This document shows, one piece after another, positions 27,626 to 35,937 of a DNA stretch of 64,000 nt; the stretch's first letter is position 1; the number at the start of each line of letters is the position of its first letter. Origin of the DNA: Bacillus nitratireducens (GTDB taxonomy: Bacteria; Bacillota; Bacilli; Bacillales; Bacillaceae_G); contig NZ_MAOC01000090.1 in NCBI RefSeq assembly GCF_001884135.1, forward strand, positions 1 to 64,000, in the 5' to 3' direction. The notes beneath the pieces are model-generated. The model was not told where the DNA came from. It saw only the letters and a program-made list of their open reading frames with translations, and ran no database searches. Position numbers and translations under genes: made by a program.

Positions 27626-28592
27626 AAAAGAGAATAGTAAGCAAGCAATTGTGAAGCATGTTTCCTTTTCTATTAACGAAGGTGAAATAGTTGCACTTGT
27701 CGGAGAAAGTGGTTCAGGGAAAAGTGTTACAGCACAATCAATTATCGGCTTAAATCAAGAGTCAATTCATATTGATGATGGAAATGTATCTTTCCAATCA
27801 AAGGAATTAACTAATTTACAAGAATCAGAATGGAATCAAATTCGCGGGAAAGATATTTCTTTTATCTTTCAAGACCCGCTTTCATCTTTAAATCCGACGA
27901 TGAAGGTCGGAAGGCAAATTACAGAAGTAATTTTGCAGCATGAAAAGAAATCGAAGAAAGAGGCAAAAGAAATTGCAATTAACTTACTAAATGATTTAGG
28001 CATACATGAAGCAGAGAAACGCTTTGAACAATACCCGTATCAGTTAAGCGGTGGTATGAGGCAACGTATTTGTTTGGCCATTGCGTTTTCATGTCACCCG
28101 AAGCTCGTTATTGCAGATGAACCTACAACGGCATTAGATGTAACGATTCAAAAGCAAATTATGGGGTTATTAAAAGAGCGAAAAGAAAAACAAAATACGA
28201 GTATTTTATTAATTACTCACGATTTGGCGCTTGTACGTGAAGTAGCTGACCGGGTGGTAGTTATGTACGGGGGCCGTGTTGTTGAAAAAGGGACGATACA
28301 AGAAGTAATAGGTTCACCTAAGCATCCGTATACAAAAAGTTTATTACAAGCAATTCCGAATATGGACGATTCCGAAAAAGTATTACGTGCTATAGAAGGA
28401 ACGACACCTTCCATTGAAACGTTAAATAGCTTTGGTTGTCCTTTTGTAAATCGTTGCCCAGAAGCGATAAAAGAATGTATTCATCGCTTCCCAGAGAGAA
28501 CGACATATTCTGAGGAGCATAGCTCACATTGCTGGCAACATATTCTGGAGCATAATAAACCGAAATCAAAAGAGAAGGTGAATGCCTCATGA
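27582..28592 (+). CDS. Peptide-type ABC transporter ATPase (OppD/DppD family)
   Basis: The 336-residue ATPase shows Walker A GESGSGKSVT, signature LSGGMRQR, Walker B LVIADEPTTALD and switch LLITHD. The C-terminal oligopeptide_HPY region carries the Cys cluster GCPFVNRCPEAIKEC, as in OppD/DppD proteins with an iron-sulfur cluster. The start is placed after AAAGGAG inside the 3' end of the OppC-type gene. The stop overlaps the next start by 4 bp. Confidence 0.93.
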   Translation: MAQILSLENVTLAVEKENSKQAIVKHVSFSINEGEIVALVGESGSGKSVTAQSIIGLNQESIHIDDGNVSFQSKELTNLQESEWNQIRGKDISFIFQDPLSSLNPTMKVGRQITEVILQHEKKSKKEAKEIAINLLNDLGIHEAEKRFEQYPYQLSGGMRQRICLAIAFSCHPKLVIADEPTTALDVTIQKQIMGLLKERKEKQNTSILLITHDLALVREVADRVVVMYGGRVVEKGTIQEVIGSPKHPYTKSLLQAIPNMDDSEKVLRAIEGTTPSIETLNSFGCPFVNRCPEAIKECIHRFPERTTYSEEHSSHCWQHILEHNKPKSKEKVNAS

Positions 28593-29362
28593 CGACAGAT
28601 TTAATTACTGTTAAGCAAGTAACGAAAACGTATGGAAGTAAACATAAGGAAATCGCAGCGTTAAAAGATATATCACTTTCTATCCCAAAAGGAACAACGC
28701 TTGGCATTATTGGAGAAAGTGGTTCTGGAAAGACAACACTTGGAAAATTAATTGCTGGAATTGAAAAGCCAACATCTGGTGAGATTGATTACAACGGTCA
28801 AGTTGTTCATAAGCTGAAATCAGCGAATAAACGCAATTTCTTACAGAGAGTACAGTTCATTTTTCAAGATTCCACAGCTGCATTAAATCCGCGCTGGAAA
28901 GTGCGCGATATCGTAACAGAAGGCTATATTTCATTCGGTTTAGGCGATAAAGGATTGAAAGATAAAGTCGCAGGTGATGCACTAGAGCGTGTTGGATTAG
29001 ATAGACGATATATTGATCGATATCCACACGAATTTAGCGGAGGACAACGTCAACGTATTGCCATTGCAAGAGCGCTATTGTGTGAGCCAGAAGTATTAAT
29101 CCTTGATGAACCAATTTCAGCATTAGATGTTTCATTGCAAATTCAAATTGTACATTTGCTGCAAAAGATTCAAAAGGAACAAGGCTATACATACTTATTT
29201 ATCGCGCACGATTTGCCGATGGTTCACTATTTATGTGAAAAAGTGGCTGTCCTATATAAAGGAGAACTTGTTGAATTTGGAAATACGGACGAAGTATTCC
29301 GTAATCCACAACATTCTTATACGAAAACATTATTAGCATCAACACCAAAAATTTCAGGTTAA
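28589..29362 (+). CDS. Peptide-type ABC transporter ATPase (OppF/DppF family)
   Basis: The second ATPase has 257 residues, with Walker A GESGSGKTT, signature FSGGQRQR, Walker B LILDEPISALD and switch FIAHD. It is shorter than typical OppF (about 310-330 residues) because the C-terminal HPY extension is nearly absent: it ends soon after HSYTKTLLASTPKISG. The frame closes naturally, so this is probably the normal subtype form. The ATG overlaps the preceding stop. Confidence 0.92.
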   Translation: MTTDLITVKQVTKTYGSKHKEIAALKDISLSIPKGTTLGIIGESGSGKTTLGKLIAGIEKPTSGEIDYNGQVVHKLKSANKRNFLQRVQFIFQDSTAALNPRWKVRDIVTEGYISFGLGDKGLKDKVAGDALERVGLDRRYIDRYPHEFSGGQRQRIAIARALLCEPEVLILDEPISALDVSLQIQIVHLLQKIQKEQGYTYLFIAHDLPMVHYLCEKVAVLYKGELVEFGNTDEVFRNPQHSYTKTLLASTPKISG

Positions 29363-29375
29363 AGGGGAATGTAAA

Positions 29376-30986
29376 ATGAAGAAGTTTTTATTATTTGTCA
29401 TTATGACCGTATTAGCAATTACTTCTGTCGCTTGCGGTAAGAAAGAGACGCAAAAGGCGAGCGCTGGTAAGGGAGAGGGAGATCGGTTAGTAACGAATAT
29501 TAGCAGTGATCCTTATACGCTTGATTCTGCCATTGCGACAGATAGCACGTCGGGTTACATAATTGGACAGTTGTTTTCAAGTTTATATACGCAAGATAGT
29601 GATGGGAAATATCAAAATGAATTGGCAGAGAAAGAAGAAGTAAATGCTGATGGAACTGAATATACAATTCATTTGAAGAAAGATATTAAATGGTCAGATG
29701 GTTCTCCTATTACAGCAAGTGATTTTGAGTTCGCATGGAAGCGATTATTAAACCCGAAAACAGGTTCTATGAATGCGACAGAAATGTATTTTATTAAAGG
29801 TGCAGAGGCATATAATACTGGAAAAGGTGAAGAAGGACAAGTTGGTATTCAAGTTGTTGAACCTCAAACATTAAAGGTAACACTTGAACACCCAGTTGCT
29901 TCTATTAAACAAAAATTAGCAAGTTCATTATTTATTCCATTATCTAAAAAATCAATTGATGATAATAATAAATTAAAAACAGATCCAAAAGAGTTAATTA
30001 CAAACGGACCATTCACATTAAAAGAATGGAAGCATAACCAAGCTATTACAGTACAAAAAAATAAAGAATACTATGATAAAAAGGTAACATTAAAAGAAAT
30101 TGAGTTTCGTATTATTCCAGATTCTAAAACAGCGTACCAATTGTACAAGTCAAAAGAATTAGATTTACTAAGTGGTTTACCACAAGAGATGATTGAAAAA
30201 GAAAAAGGGAACAAAGAATATAAGCGTGTTGCAGGATTTTCATCTTATATTTATTCGTTTAATGTAGAAAAAGAGCCGTTTACAAATGCAAAAGTACGTA
30301 AAGCATTTTCATTAGCAGTTGATCGTAAGTTTATCGTTGAAAAACTGTATAAAAATAACGCACAAGAAGCATATGCATTCGTTCCAGAAGGAGCAAAAAC
30401 ACAAGGTGGTCGTGATTTCCGTAAAGAAAAAGGCGATTACGTAAAATTCGATTCAGCAGAAGCGAAAAAATTATTAGAAGAGGGCATGAAAGAGCAAGGT
30501 TGGTCTACATTACCTGAAGTAACATTAAAATTCACTACAGATACACAACATAAAAAAGTAGCAGAAGCAATGCAAGAAATGTTTAAGAAAAATCTTGGTG
30601 TAGATATTAAATTAGAAAATAAAGAGTGGAAGAGTTACATCGACACATATAAGCAAAGTGATTTCCAATTAGCTTATATGGGATGGGGCGGCTCTCTATT
30701 GGATCCGATTACTAAACTAGATTTATATGCAGGTGATGGTCCAAACAACTATGCAAAATGGCATAATAAAGAATTTGATGCATTAATCAAAGAAGCAGAA
30801 GTTGAACAAAACGAAGATAAGCGTTTTGACTTATTGCATAAAGCAGAAGATATTATGTTTGATGATACACCATTAATCCCAATTATTTTCCCAAGTGCTT
30901 CGTATTTACAAAAATCATCAGTATCTGGCGTCCAATTCATTATTGGGTCTAGTCCAGAACTAAGATATGCAAAAATAAAGAAGTAG
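29376..30986 (+). CDS. Peptide-type ABC transporter substrate-binding lipoprotein (SBP family 5)
   Basis: The 536-residue SBP_bac_5 lipoprotein has a signal ending in TSVAC (Cys20) and family patterns including IKWSDGSPITASDFEFAWKR. It delivers substrate to the permeases encoded just upstream and lies 13 bp after the OppF-type gene, preceded by AAAGGGGA. As part of the S-box operon it is a candidate for binding methionine-related compounds or peptides. Confidence 0.92.
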   Translation: MKKFLLFVIMTVLAITSVACGKKETQKASAGKGEGDRLVTNISSDPYTLDSAIATDSTSGYIIGQLFSSLYTQDSDGKYQNELAEKEEVNADGTEYTIHLKKDIKWSDGSPITASDFEFAWKRLLNPKTGSMNATEMYFIKGAEAYNTGKGEEGQVGIQVVEPQTLKVTLEHPVASIKQKLASSLFIPLSKKSIDDNNKLKTDPKELITNGPFTLKEWKHNQAITVQKNKEYYDKKVTLKEIEFRIIPDSKTAYQLYKSKELDLLSGLPQEMIEKEKGNKEYKRVAGFSSYIYSFNVEKEPFTNAKVRKAFSLAVDRKFIVEKLYKNNAQEAYAFVPEGAKTQGGRDFRKEKGDYVKFDSAEAKKLLEEGMKEQGWSTLPEVTLKFTTDTQHKKVAEAMQEMFKKNLGVDIKLENKEWKSYIDTYKQSDFQLAYMGWGGSLLDPITKLDLYAGDGPNNYAKWHNKEFDALIKEAEVEQNEDKRFDLLHKAEDIMFDDTPLIPIIFPSASYLQKSSVSGVQFIIGSSPELRYAKIKK

Positions 30987-31014
30987 GCAATCGCCTACTT
31001 CTTTATTTTATTTC
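30974..31014. terminator. Bidirectional terminator between the opp-type operon and yusW-like gene
   Basis: A palindrome centred on GAAGTAGGC-AATC-GCCTACTTC has A/T runs on both sides. It covers the last codons and stop of the binding protein gene. Confidence 0.85.
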
Positions 31015-31470
31015 TCTTTTATATTCTTTTTTCGTTCCATCAGAGAAGACAACTTCTAAATCGAATTTTTGGTAGTCTTTATCAAGTTTGAACACGTTTA
31101 CTACTTGATCAATTACTTCTTGGTCAGGAGTATCTTTATCAAATTTTAATTCTTGTAGAAGTGGGCTTAATTTTGTAATAGCCTCGTCGCCTGTTAATTT
31201 TACATCTGCTTTATGGTCTTCAACCTTTGCTTCCATTTTTTTATCGGCTGCTACATTTTTATAATCAGCTTCGTAGTCTTTCTTCGTATCTTGATAGTCT
31301 GCTTTTAAATCAAATTCATTAAAGTTTAGTTTTAAATCTGCAGGAGCCTCTTTTTTTGCTTCTTCAGTCGTTTTCTTATTAGAAGTTGTATCTTCTTTTG
31401 CAGGAGCTTTACATCCTGTTAATGCAGGTACTAGCATAAGTGCTAATAAAGCTGATAGTAAAATTCTCAT
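31003..31470 (-). CDS. YusW family lipoprotein
   Basis: The 155-residue protein has a lipoprotein signal (lipobox ALTGC, Cys20) and a linker of Lys, Thr and Glu. The C-terminal YusW-like domain follows, with an internal near-repeat: NEFDLKADYQDTKKDYEADY and the later YQKFDLEVVFSDGTKKEYKR. The start at 31470 follows AAGGAGGA; the frame continues upstream without a ribosome site. The function of YusW proteins is not known. Confidence 0.8.
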   Translation of the reverse strand: MRILLSALLALMLVPALTGCKAPAKEDTTSNKKTTEEAKKEAPADLKLNFNEFDLKADYQDTKKDYEADYKNVAADKKMEAKVEDHKADVKLTGDEAITKLSPLLQELKFDKDTPDQEVIDQVVNVFKLDKDYQKFDLEVVFSDGTKKEYKREIK

Positions 31471-31611
31471 TATAAATTCCTCCTTATGTAACTTCTTTCT
31501 ATACAAGTTTTTCCTAATTTCATGTAATTATGTATAAACCAAATGAATTATTTACTTAAGGGGGACACATGCTTATGTATTAATTAAATTGAAAAAATGG
31601 TATGTATATAG

Positions 31612-31812
31612 GCATTTCAAACAATCGGCGAATTATTTCCCGCAACATATGCAGCAAATGGCTATTATACAATAATATTTGGAGGAGTTAGTTTAGAGGA
31701 AAATATTATTTCATTATTAGTTATTATATTGGTTACACAATTGGTAGCAGTAATTACTGTATCTATAAAAGGAATAGTAAAGAGAAGAAGTCATGTAGTT
31801 AAAGAAGTATAA
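31612..31812 (+). pseudogene. Remnant of a YhgE/Pip-type membrane protein (C-terminal end)
   Basis: A 66-codon open stretch with no start codon, beginning right after an in-frame TAG, translates to FQTIGELFPATYAANGYYT..., two hydrophobic segments, then VKRRSHVVKEV and TAA. The block resembles the C-terminal end of YhgE/Pip (phage infection protein-like) membrane proteins. The rest of the gene is missing, so it is a decayed fragment with its terminator still present. The assignment rests on recall of the motif. Confidence 0.6.
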
Positions 31813-31815
31813 AAT

Positions 31816-31847
31816 AAAAAAGGTATCCTTCATGGGATACCTTTTTA
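31816..31847. terminator. Bidirectional terminator after the YhgE/Pip remnant and oppA paralogue
   Basis: AAAAAGGTATCC pairs with GGATACCTTTTT over a short loop. Confidence 0.85.
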
Positions 31848-31857
31848 CTAGCGTTTA

Positions 31858-33498
31858 TTATTTTGCAACTTCTGTCCATTTGTAGTTAAACTCACCGCCG
31901 AAGTCAGTTGTTACAAGTCCTTTAATGAATCCGCGTTGTAGATAAGAGCGACCTTGTTGGTATAAAGGAGCGACAGCACCATCTTGTAATAGGATTTTTT
32001 CAGCTTGCTTCATTGCTTCAAAGCGAGCCTTTTCATCACCAGCTAAATCTGTTTTCACTTTATGAATGAGCTCATCGTACTCTTTGTTAGAGTATTTATC
32101 GAAGTTATAAGCACTATCTGTTGTAAATAAATCTAAGAATGTAATTGGATCAGCGAAGTCAGGGCCCCAGCCATCAATCCCAATTTCATAATCACCACTT
32201 AATAGTAGTTTCAACTGTTGTTTACGTGGTTGTGGTTTTAAATTCACTGTTAATCCATCTAGGTTCTTTTCTAGTTCACCTTTTAAATATTCACCAGTCT
32301 TTTTAGCTAGAGCATTATCGCTTGTTAATAGTTCAATTGTTACTTTGTCAGTACCAAGTTCTTGCTTTGCTTTTTTCCAGTTTTCTTTCGCTGTTTTCAC
32401 ATCATCTTTGACTAGATTTCCGTTTTCTTTACGGAAGTCATTACCGTCTGGACTTTTTGCGAATTTCGCAGGAACCATTCCTTCTGCTGGGATTGCACCG
32501 TTATTTAAAATTGTTTCTACGTACGCTTTTTTATTCATTGCACCGTTAATAGCAAGGCGTGCATGTTGATTTTTTAATACTGCATTTTTCTGATTTAGTC
32601 GTAAGAATTGAATGCCGACTTCAGCGCGTTCCTTGAAGTTTGGATCACCTTTATATTTATCAACAAACTCCGCAGTTAAAGCAACACGGTCAATTTGTCC
32701 TGAATCATATAAGTTAACTTCTGTAGACTTATCTTTAACGACATTGAAGTTGATTGCTTCTAATTTTACAGTTTTAGCATCCCAATAGTTAGGGTTCTTC
32801 TTCAATTGGAAGCTTTGTTCGTGTTTCCAGTTATCTAATGTGAAAGCACCATTGTAAATTAAATGATTTGTTTCTAAACCGTATTTATCGCCTTGAGATT
32901 TTAAATAGTCTTCATTAATTGGTAAGAATGTTGAGAATGTCGTTAAGCTTAAGAAGTAGGGAACAGGACGATCTAGTTGTACTTCTAAAGTTTTGTCATC
33001 AAGAGCTTTGATGCCTAATTGATCAACTGGTAATTGTTTTTGGTTTATTTGTTTTGCATTCTGTATATCGAAGAATAAGAATGCATATTCAGCTGCTGTT
33101 TCAGGGTTTACGGCACGTTGCCAAGCGAAGACAAAGTCTTTTGCTGTTACAGGAGTACCGTTTGACCATTTTGAATCACGCAGGTGGAATGTATATTTTG
33201 TTTTATCGGGACTTACGTCAACCGACTCAGCAACACCAGGAATCGGTTTATTATCTTCTCCCATTGCATATAAACCTTCGAAAACATTTCGCATTACGTT
33301 CATGGATTCCCCATCCGTTGCTTTTGCAACATCCATTGTTGGAATTTCTGAAGCAAATGATAAGTTAATCGCTTGTTTATCAGGTGCTTTATCGTTCGCT
33401 TTTGCTCCGCCTGCATTATCTTTATTTCCCCCGCAAGCAGTTAGTAGTAGACTTGCCCCTAAAACAGATGCAACAACAGGTACAACTTTTTTCTTCAT
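31858..33498 (-). CDS. Oligopeptide-binding lipoprotein OppA-like, paralogue 1
   Basis: The 546-residue SBP_bac_5 lipoprotein has lipobox LLTAC. The family block LRDSKWSNGTPVTAKDFVFAWQRAV is the OppA signature. It is a close tandem paralogue of the next gene on the same strand, with long identical stretches such as VNPETAAEYAFLFFDI against VDPATASEYAFLFFDI. The start at 33498 follows GAGGAAAG; an upstream extension to 33630 has no ribosome site. No permease or ATPase is adjacent, so it would have to work with transporter parts encoded elsewhere. It has its own promoter and no S-box. Confidence 0.92.
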   Translation of the reverse strand: MKKKVVPVVASVLGASLLLTACGGNKDNAGGAKANDKAPDKQAINLSFASEIPTMDVAKATDGESMNVMRNVFEGLYAMGEDNKPIPGVAESVDVSPDKTKYTFHLRDSKWSNGTPVTAKDFVFAWQRAVNPETAAEYAFLFFDIQNAKQINQKQLPVDQLGIKALDDKTLEVQLDRPVPYFLSLTTFSTFLPINEDYLKSQGDKYGLETNHLIYNGAFTLDNWKHEQSFQLKKNPNYWDAKTVKLEAINFNVVKDKSTEVNLYDSGQIDRVALTAEFVDKYKGDPNFKERAEVGIQFLRLNQKNAVLKNQHARLAINGAMNKKAYVETILNNGAIPAEGMVPAKFAKSPDGNDFRKENGNLVKDDVKTAKENWKKAKQELGTDKVTIELLTSDNALAKKTGEYLKGELEKNLDGLTVNLKPQPRKQQLKLLLSGDYEIGIDGWGPDFADPITFLDLFTTDSAYNFDKYSNKEYDELIHKVKTDLAGDEKARFEAMKQAEKILLQDGAVAPLYQQGRSYLQRGFIKGLVTTDFGGEFNYKWTEVAK

Positions 33499-33718
33499 TG
33501 TTCTTTCCTCCCTAAATGTGTTGTTCGTAACGTCATAATGTCCATGTCTTGAAGTGTAGCTATAGAAGAAGAGAAAACCTATTCTAAATATGTGTATATA
33601 GGTAATCAGGTGTTCTATATGTATATACATGTTGAACTATAATCTGGCGTTATATGTTTCAACTTTGTAGACATTATATTTTGATGGTTAAATATTTTGT
33701 TTCTTTGATTATTTAGAA

Positions 33719-33747
33719 TATTAACACTGGAAAGAACTATATGTCAA
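33719..33747 (-). promoter_or_regulatory. Promoter of oppA paralogue 1
   Basis: On the minus strand TTGACA (33742-33747), 17 bp, TTAATA (33719-33724). Confidence 0.65.
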
Positions 33748-33788
33748 TAATAAAAATAGATTGTTAATTTCTTAGAATAATATATTAA

Positions 33789-33825
33789 AAAAGCAGATTT
33801 CCTCGTATTGGGGAACCTGCTTTTA
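33789..33825 (-). terminator. Terminator of oppA paralogue 2
   Basis: An imperfect stem with AAAAGCAG and CTGCTTTT ends and a minus-strand T run. It lies beyond the truncated bcr1-like repeat. Confidence 0.7.
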
Positions 33826-33843
33826 ATATGTTTTGCTAAAAAA

Positions 33844-33909
33844 ACAATTGGTACGGGCTAATAATCAGTGGGGATGAAGAAAAAACCACTGATTAAAGTT
33901 TCACTTTAT
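33844..33909 (+). repeat. Truncated bcr1-like repeat ending in TTTAT
   Basis: The last ~60 bp match the 3' part of the fuller copies: CTAATAATCAGTGGGGATGA, then CCACTGATTAAAGTTTCAC and the flanking TTTAT (33905-33909). The TTTAT overlaps the stop codon of oppA paralogue 2. Confidence 0.8.
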
Positions 33910-35546
33910 TTTTCAATTTTTGCCCACTTGAAGTTTAATTGGCCTGCAAAGTCTACTTGTACAATTCCTTTCACATAAGAACGTTCTAAATAAGATTCGC
34001 CTTTTTGGTAAAGAGGAGCGATAACAGAGTCTTTAAATAATATTTTCTCGGATGCTAGTAATGCGTCCCAGCGAGCTTTTTCATCACCAGCTAAAGTTGT
34101 TTTCACTTTTGCTATTGTTTCATCGAATTCCTTATTAGAGTAATGGTCTAAGTTGTAAGGGTTATTCGTTGTAAATAACTCAAGGAATGTAATTGGATCC
34201 GCAAAGTCAGGGCTCCAACCGTCAATTCCAATCTCGTAGTCACCTTTTAATAAAAGTGAAACTTGTTGTTTACGTGGTTGCGGTTTTATATTTACTGTTA
34301 AGCCATCTAAATTCTTTTCTAGTTGTCCTTTTAGGAACTCACCAGTTTTCTTCTCAAGGTCACCATCACTTGTTAATAATTCTAATGTTATCTTTTCAGA
34401 ACCAAGTTCTTTTTTTGCTTTTTTCCATAATTCTTGTGCAGATGTTGTATCAACTTTTGTTAAATCGCCGTTTGCAGTACGGAAGTCTTTTCCATCAGGC
34501 CCTTTTGCAAAGTTTTTCGGCACGAGACTCAAGGTTGGTGTAGAGCCGTCATTTAATAACGTATTTACAAAGGATTTTCGATCAATTGTTTGAGCAATTG
34601 CTTGGCGTGCAGAAACGTTTTGAAGTACTTTGTTTTGTTGATTCATACGTAAAAACTGTACCCCTACGTTTGGGCGTTCTTTAAAGTTAGCATCCTTTTT
34701 ATATTTATCAACGAAGTCAGATGTTAGTTTGATACGATCTAATTGTTTTGACTCGAATAAATTTACTTCTGTAGATTTTTCTTTTACGACGTTAAAATTG
34801 ATTTCTTCCAGTTTGACAGTATCTTTATCCCAATAGGTAGGGTTTTTCTTGAATTTAAAGCTTTGTTCGTGCTTCCAATCGTTTAGTGTAAAAGCTCCGT
34901 TGTACAAGATTGTATTATCTTCTAAAGCGTACTTATCACCTTGTGCTTTAAAGAATTCCTCGTTAATTGGTAGAAATGTTGGGAACGCTGTTAAGCTAAT
35001 AAAGTACGGAACAGGACGTTCTAATTCTACCTCAAACGTATGGTCATCAATTGCTTTTACACCAAGTTGATCGGCTGGAAGTTCTTTGTTGTTAATTTTT
35101 GTTGCATTTTTAATATCAAAGAATAGAAATGCGTATTCAGAGGCTGTCGCTGGATCAACAGCTCTTTGCCAAGCGAAGACAAAATCTTTCGCTGTAACAG
35201 GAGTGCCGTTTGACCATTTTGAATCTCGCAGGTGGAATGTGTATTTTGTTTTATCGCCACTTACTTCATGAGATTTTGCAACACCAGGGACAGGTTTGTT
35301 ACCTTCACCAAGATTATACAAACCTTCAAATACATTTCTCATTACTTGACCAGAATCAGTATCTGTAGCACGAGCTGTATCCATTGTTCGTATTTCAGTA
35401 GGTGAAGATAGGTTTAAAACCTGTTTACTAGGTGCCTCGTCTTTTGCATTTGCTCCGCTTGCTTCGTTTTTATAACTACCGCAACCAGTTAATAAAATAC
35501 TTACTCCTACAACTGATGCAATACCGGGTACAAACTTCTTTTTCAT
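33906..35546 (-). CDS. Oligopeptide-binding lipoprotein OppA-like, paralogue 2 (S-box controlled)
   Basis: The 546-residue SBP_bac_5 lipoprotein has lipobox LLTGC and is the tandem paralogue of the previous gene, with the same length and the same OppA signature block. Unlike that paralogue it is preceded by a promoter, a complete S-box riboswitch and a terminator, so it should be induced when SAM is low. That suggests it captures methionine-containing peptides for an Opp permease, perhaps the S-box operon upstream. GGAGGAAA precedes its ATG. Its stop codon lies at the edge of a truncated repeat. Confidence 0.93.
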   Translation of the reverse strand: MKKKFVPGIASVVGVSILLTGCGSYKNEASGANAKDEAPSKQVLNLSSPTEIRTMDTARATDTDSGQVMRNVFEGLYNLGEGNKPVPGVAKSHEVSGDKTKYTFHLRDSKWSNGTPVTAKDFVFAWQRAVDPATASEYAFLFFDIKNATKINNKELPADQLGVKAIDDHTFEVELERPVPYFISLTAFPTFLPINEEFFKAQGDKYALEDNTILYNGAFTLNDWKHEQSFKFKKNPTYWDKDTVKLEEINFNVVKEKSTEVNLFESKQLDRIKLTSDFVDKYKKDANFKERPNVGVQFLRMNQQNKVLQNVSARQAIAQTIDRKSFVNTLLNDGSTPTLSLVPKNFAKGPDGKDFRTANGDLTKVDTTSAQELWKKAKKELGSEKITLELLTSDGDLEKKTGEFLKGQLEKNLDGLTVNIKPQPRKQQVSLLLKGDYEIGIDGWSPDFADPITFLELFTTNNPYNLDHYSNKEFDETIAKVKTTLAGDEKARWDALLASEKILFKDSVIAPLYQKGESYLERSYVKGIVQVDFAGQLNFKWAKIEK

Positions 35547-35603
35547 TTGATTTTCCTCCTAAATAATTAAGTTTGGATGATGATGAGGGAAATGAAAAAT
35601 AAA

Positions 35604-35640
35604 AAATCCCTCTTTTCGTATTGAGAAAGAGGGATTTTTA
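35604..35640 (-). terminator. S-box terminator ahead of oppA paralogue 2
   Basis: AAATCCCTCTTT pairs with AAAGAGGGATTT, followed by a T run on the minus strand. Confidence 0.9.
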
Positions 35641-35676
35641 CGTACAAGTTATGCACCCGTATATAAACGAAGTCCC

Positions 35677-35786
35677 TCATTCTATCTTTCAAGCACAAAG
35701 CTTGCAGGAAGTGGCACAGTATTCAAAATGAACCTGCTGCCGAGGTTTCAAAGGGCCAGTCCCTCCACCTCTCTTGATACAATGAG
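35677..35786 (-). ncRNA. SAM-I (S-box) riboswitch, oppA paralogue 2
   Basis: On the minus strand the core GGAGGGACTGGCCC-TTTGAAACC-CGGCAGC is followed by the TTCCTGCAAGC and TGAAAGAT blocks. P1 is CTCATTGTATC/GATAGAATGAG. It is the third S-box in the window. Confidence 0.95.
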
Positions 35787-35833
35787 TAAACAAATAAATT
35801 TTATTAATTTTTGTGTTTCTTTGATAATTCAAA

Positions 35834-35862
35834 ATCTTACACCTTAGATAATGAAGTGTCAA
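35834..35862 (-). promoter_or_regulatory. Promoter of oppA paralogue 2
   Basis: On the minus strand TTGACA (35857-35862), 17 bp, TAAGAT (35834-35839). Confidence 0.78.
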
Positions 35863-35896
35863 TCAAATGGAATATAGTTTAAATTTTCAGTTTTAT

Positions 35897-35933
35897 TAAA
35901 AATAAAAAAACCACTGCATATGGCAGTGGTTTC
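35897..35933 (-). terminator. Terminator after the aldo/keto reductase
   Basis: AACCACTGC-CATAT-GCAGTGGTT is followed by a T run on the minus strand. Confidence 0.88.
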
Positions 35934-35937
35934 CCTA

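Larger units (their letters stand above)
33499..33905. other. Intergenic region between the oppA paralogues, 407 bp
   Basis: It contains the ~220-nt leader and promoter of paralogue 1, the terminator of paralogue 2 (33789-33825) and a truncated bcr1-like repeat next to the stop of paralogue 2. No gene is seen. Confidence 0.6.
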
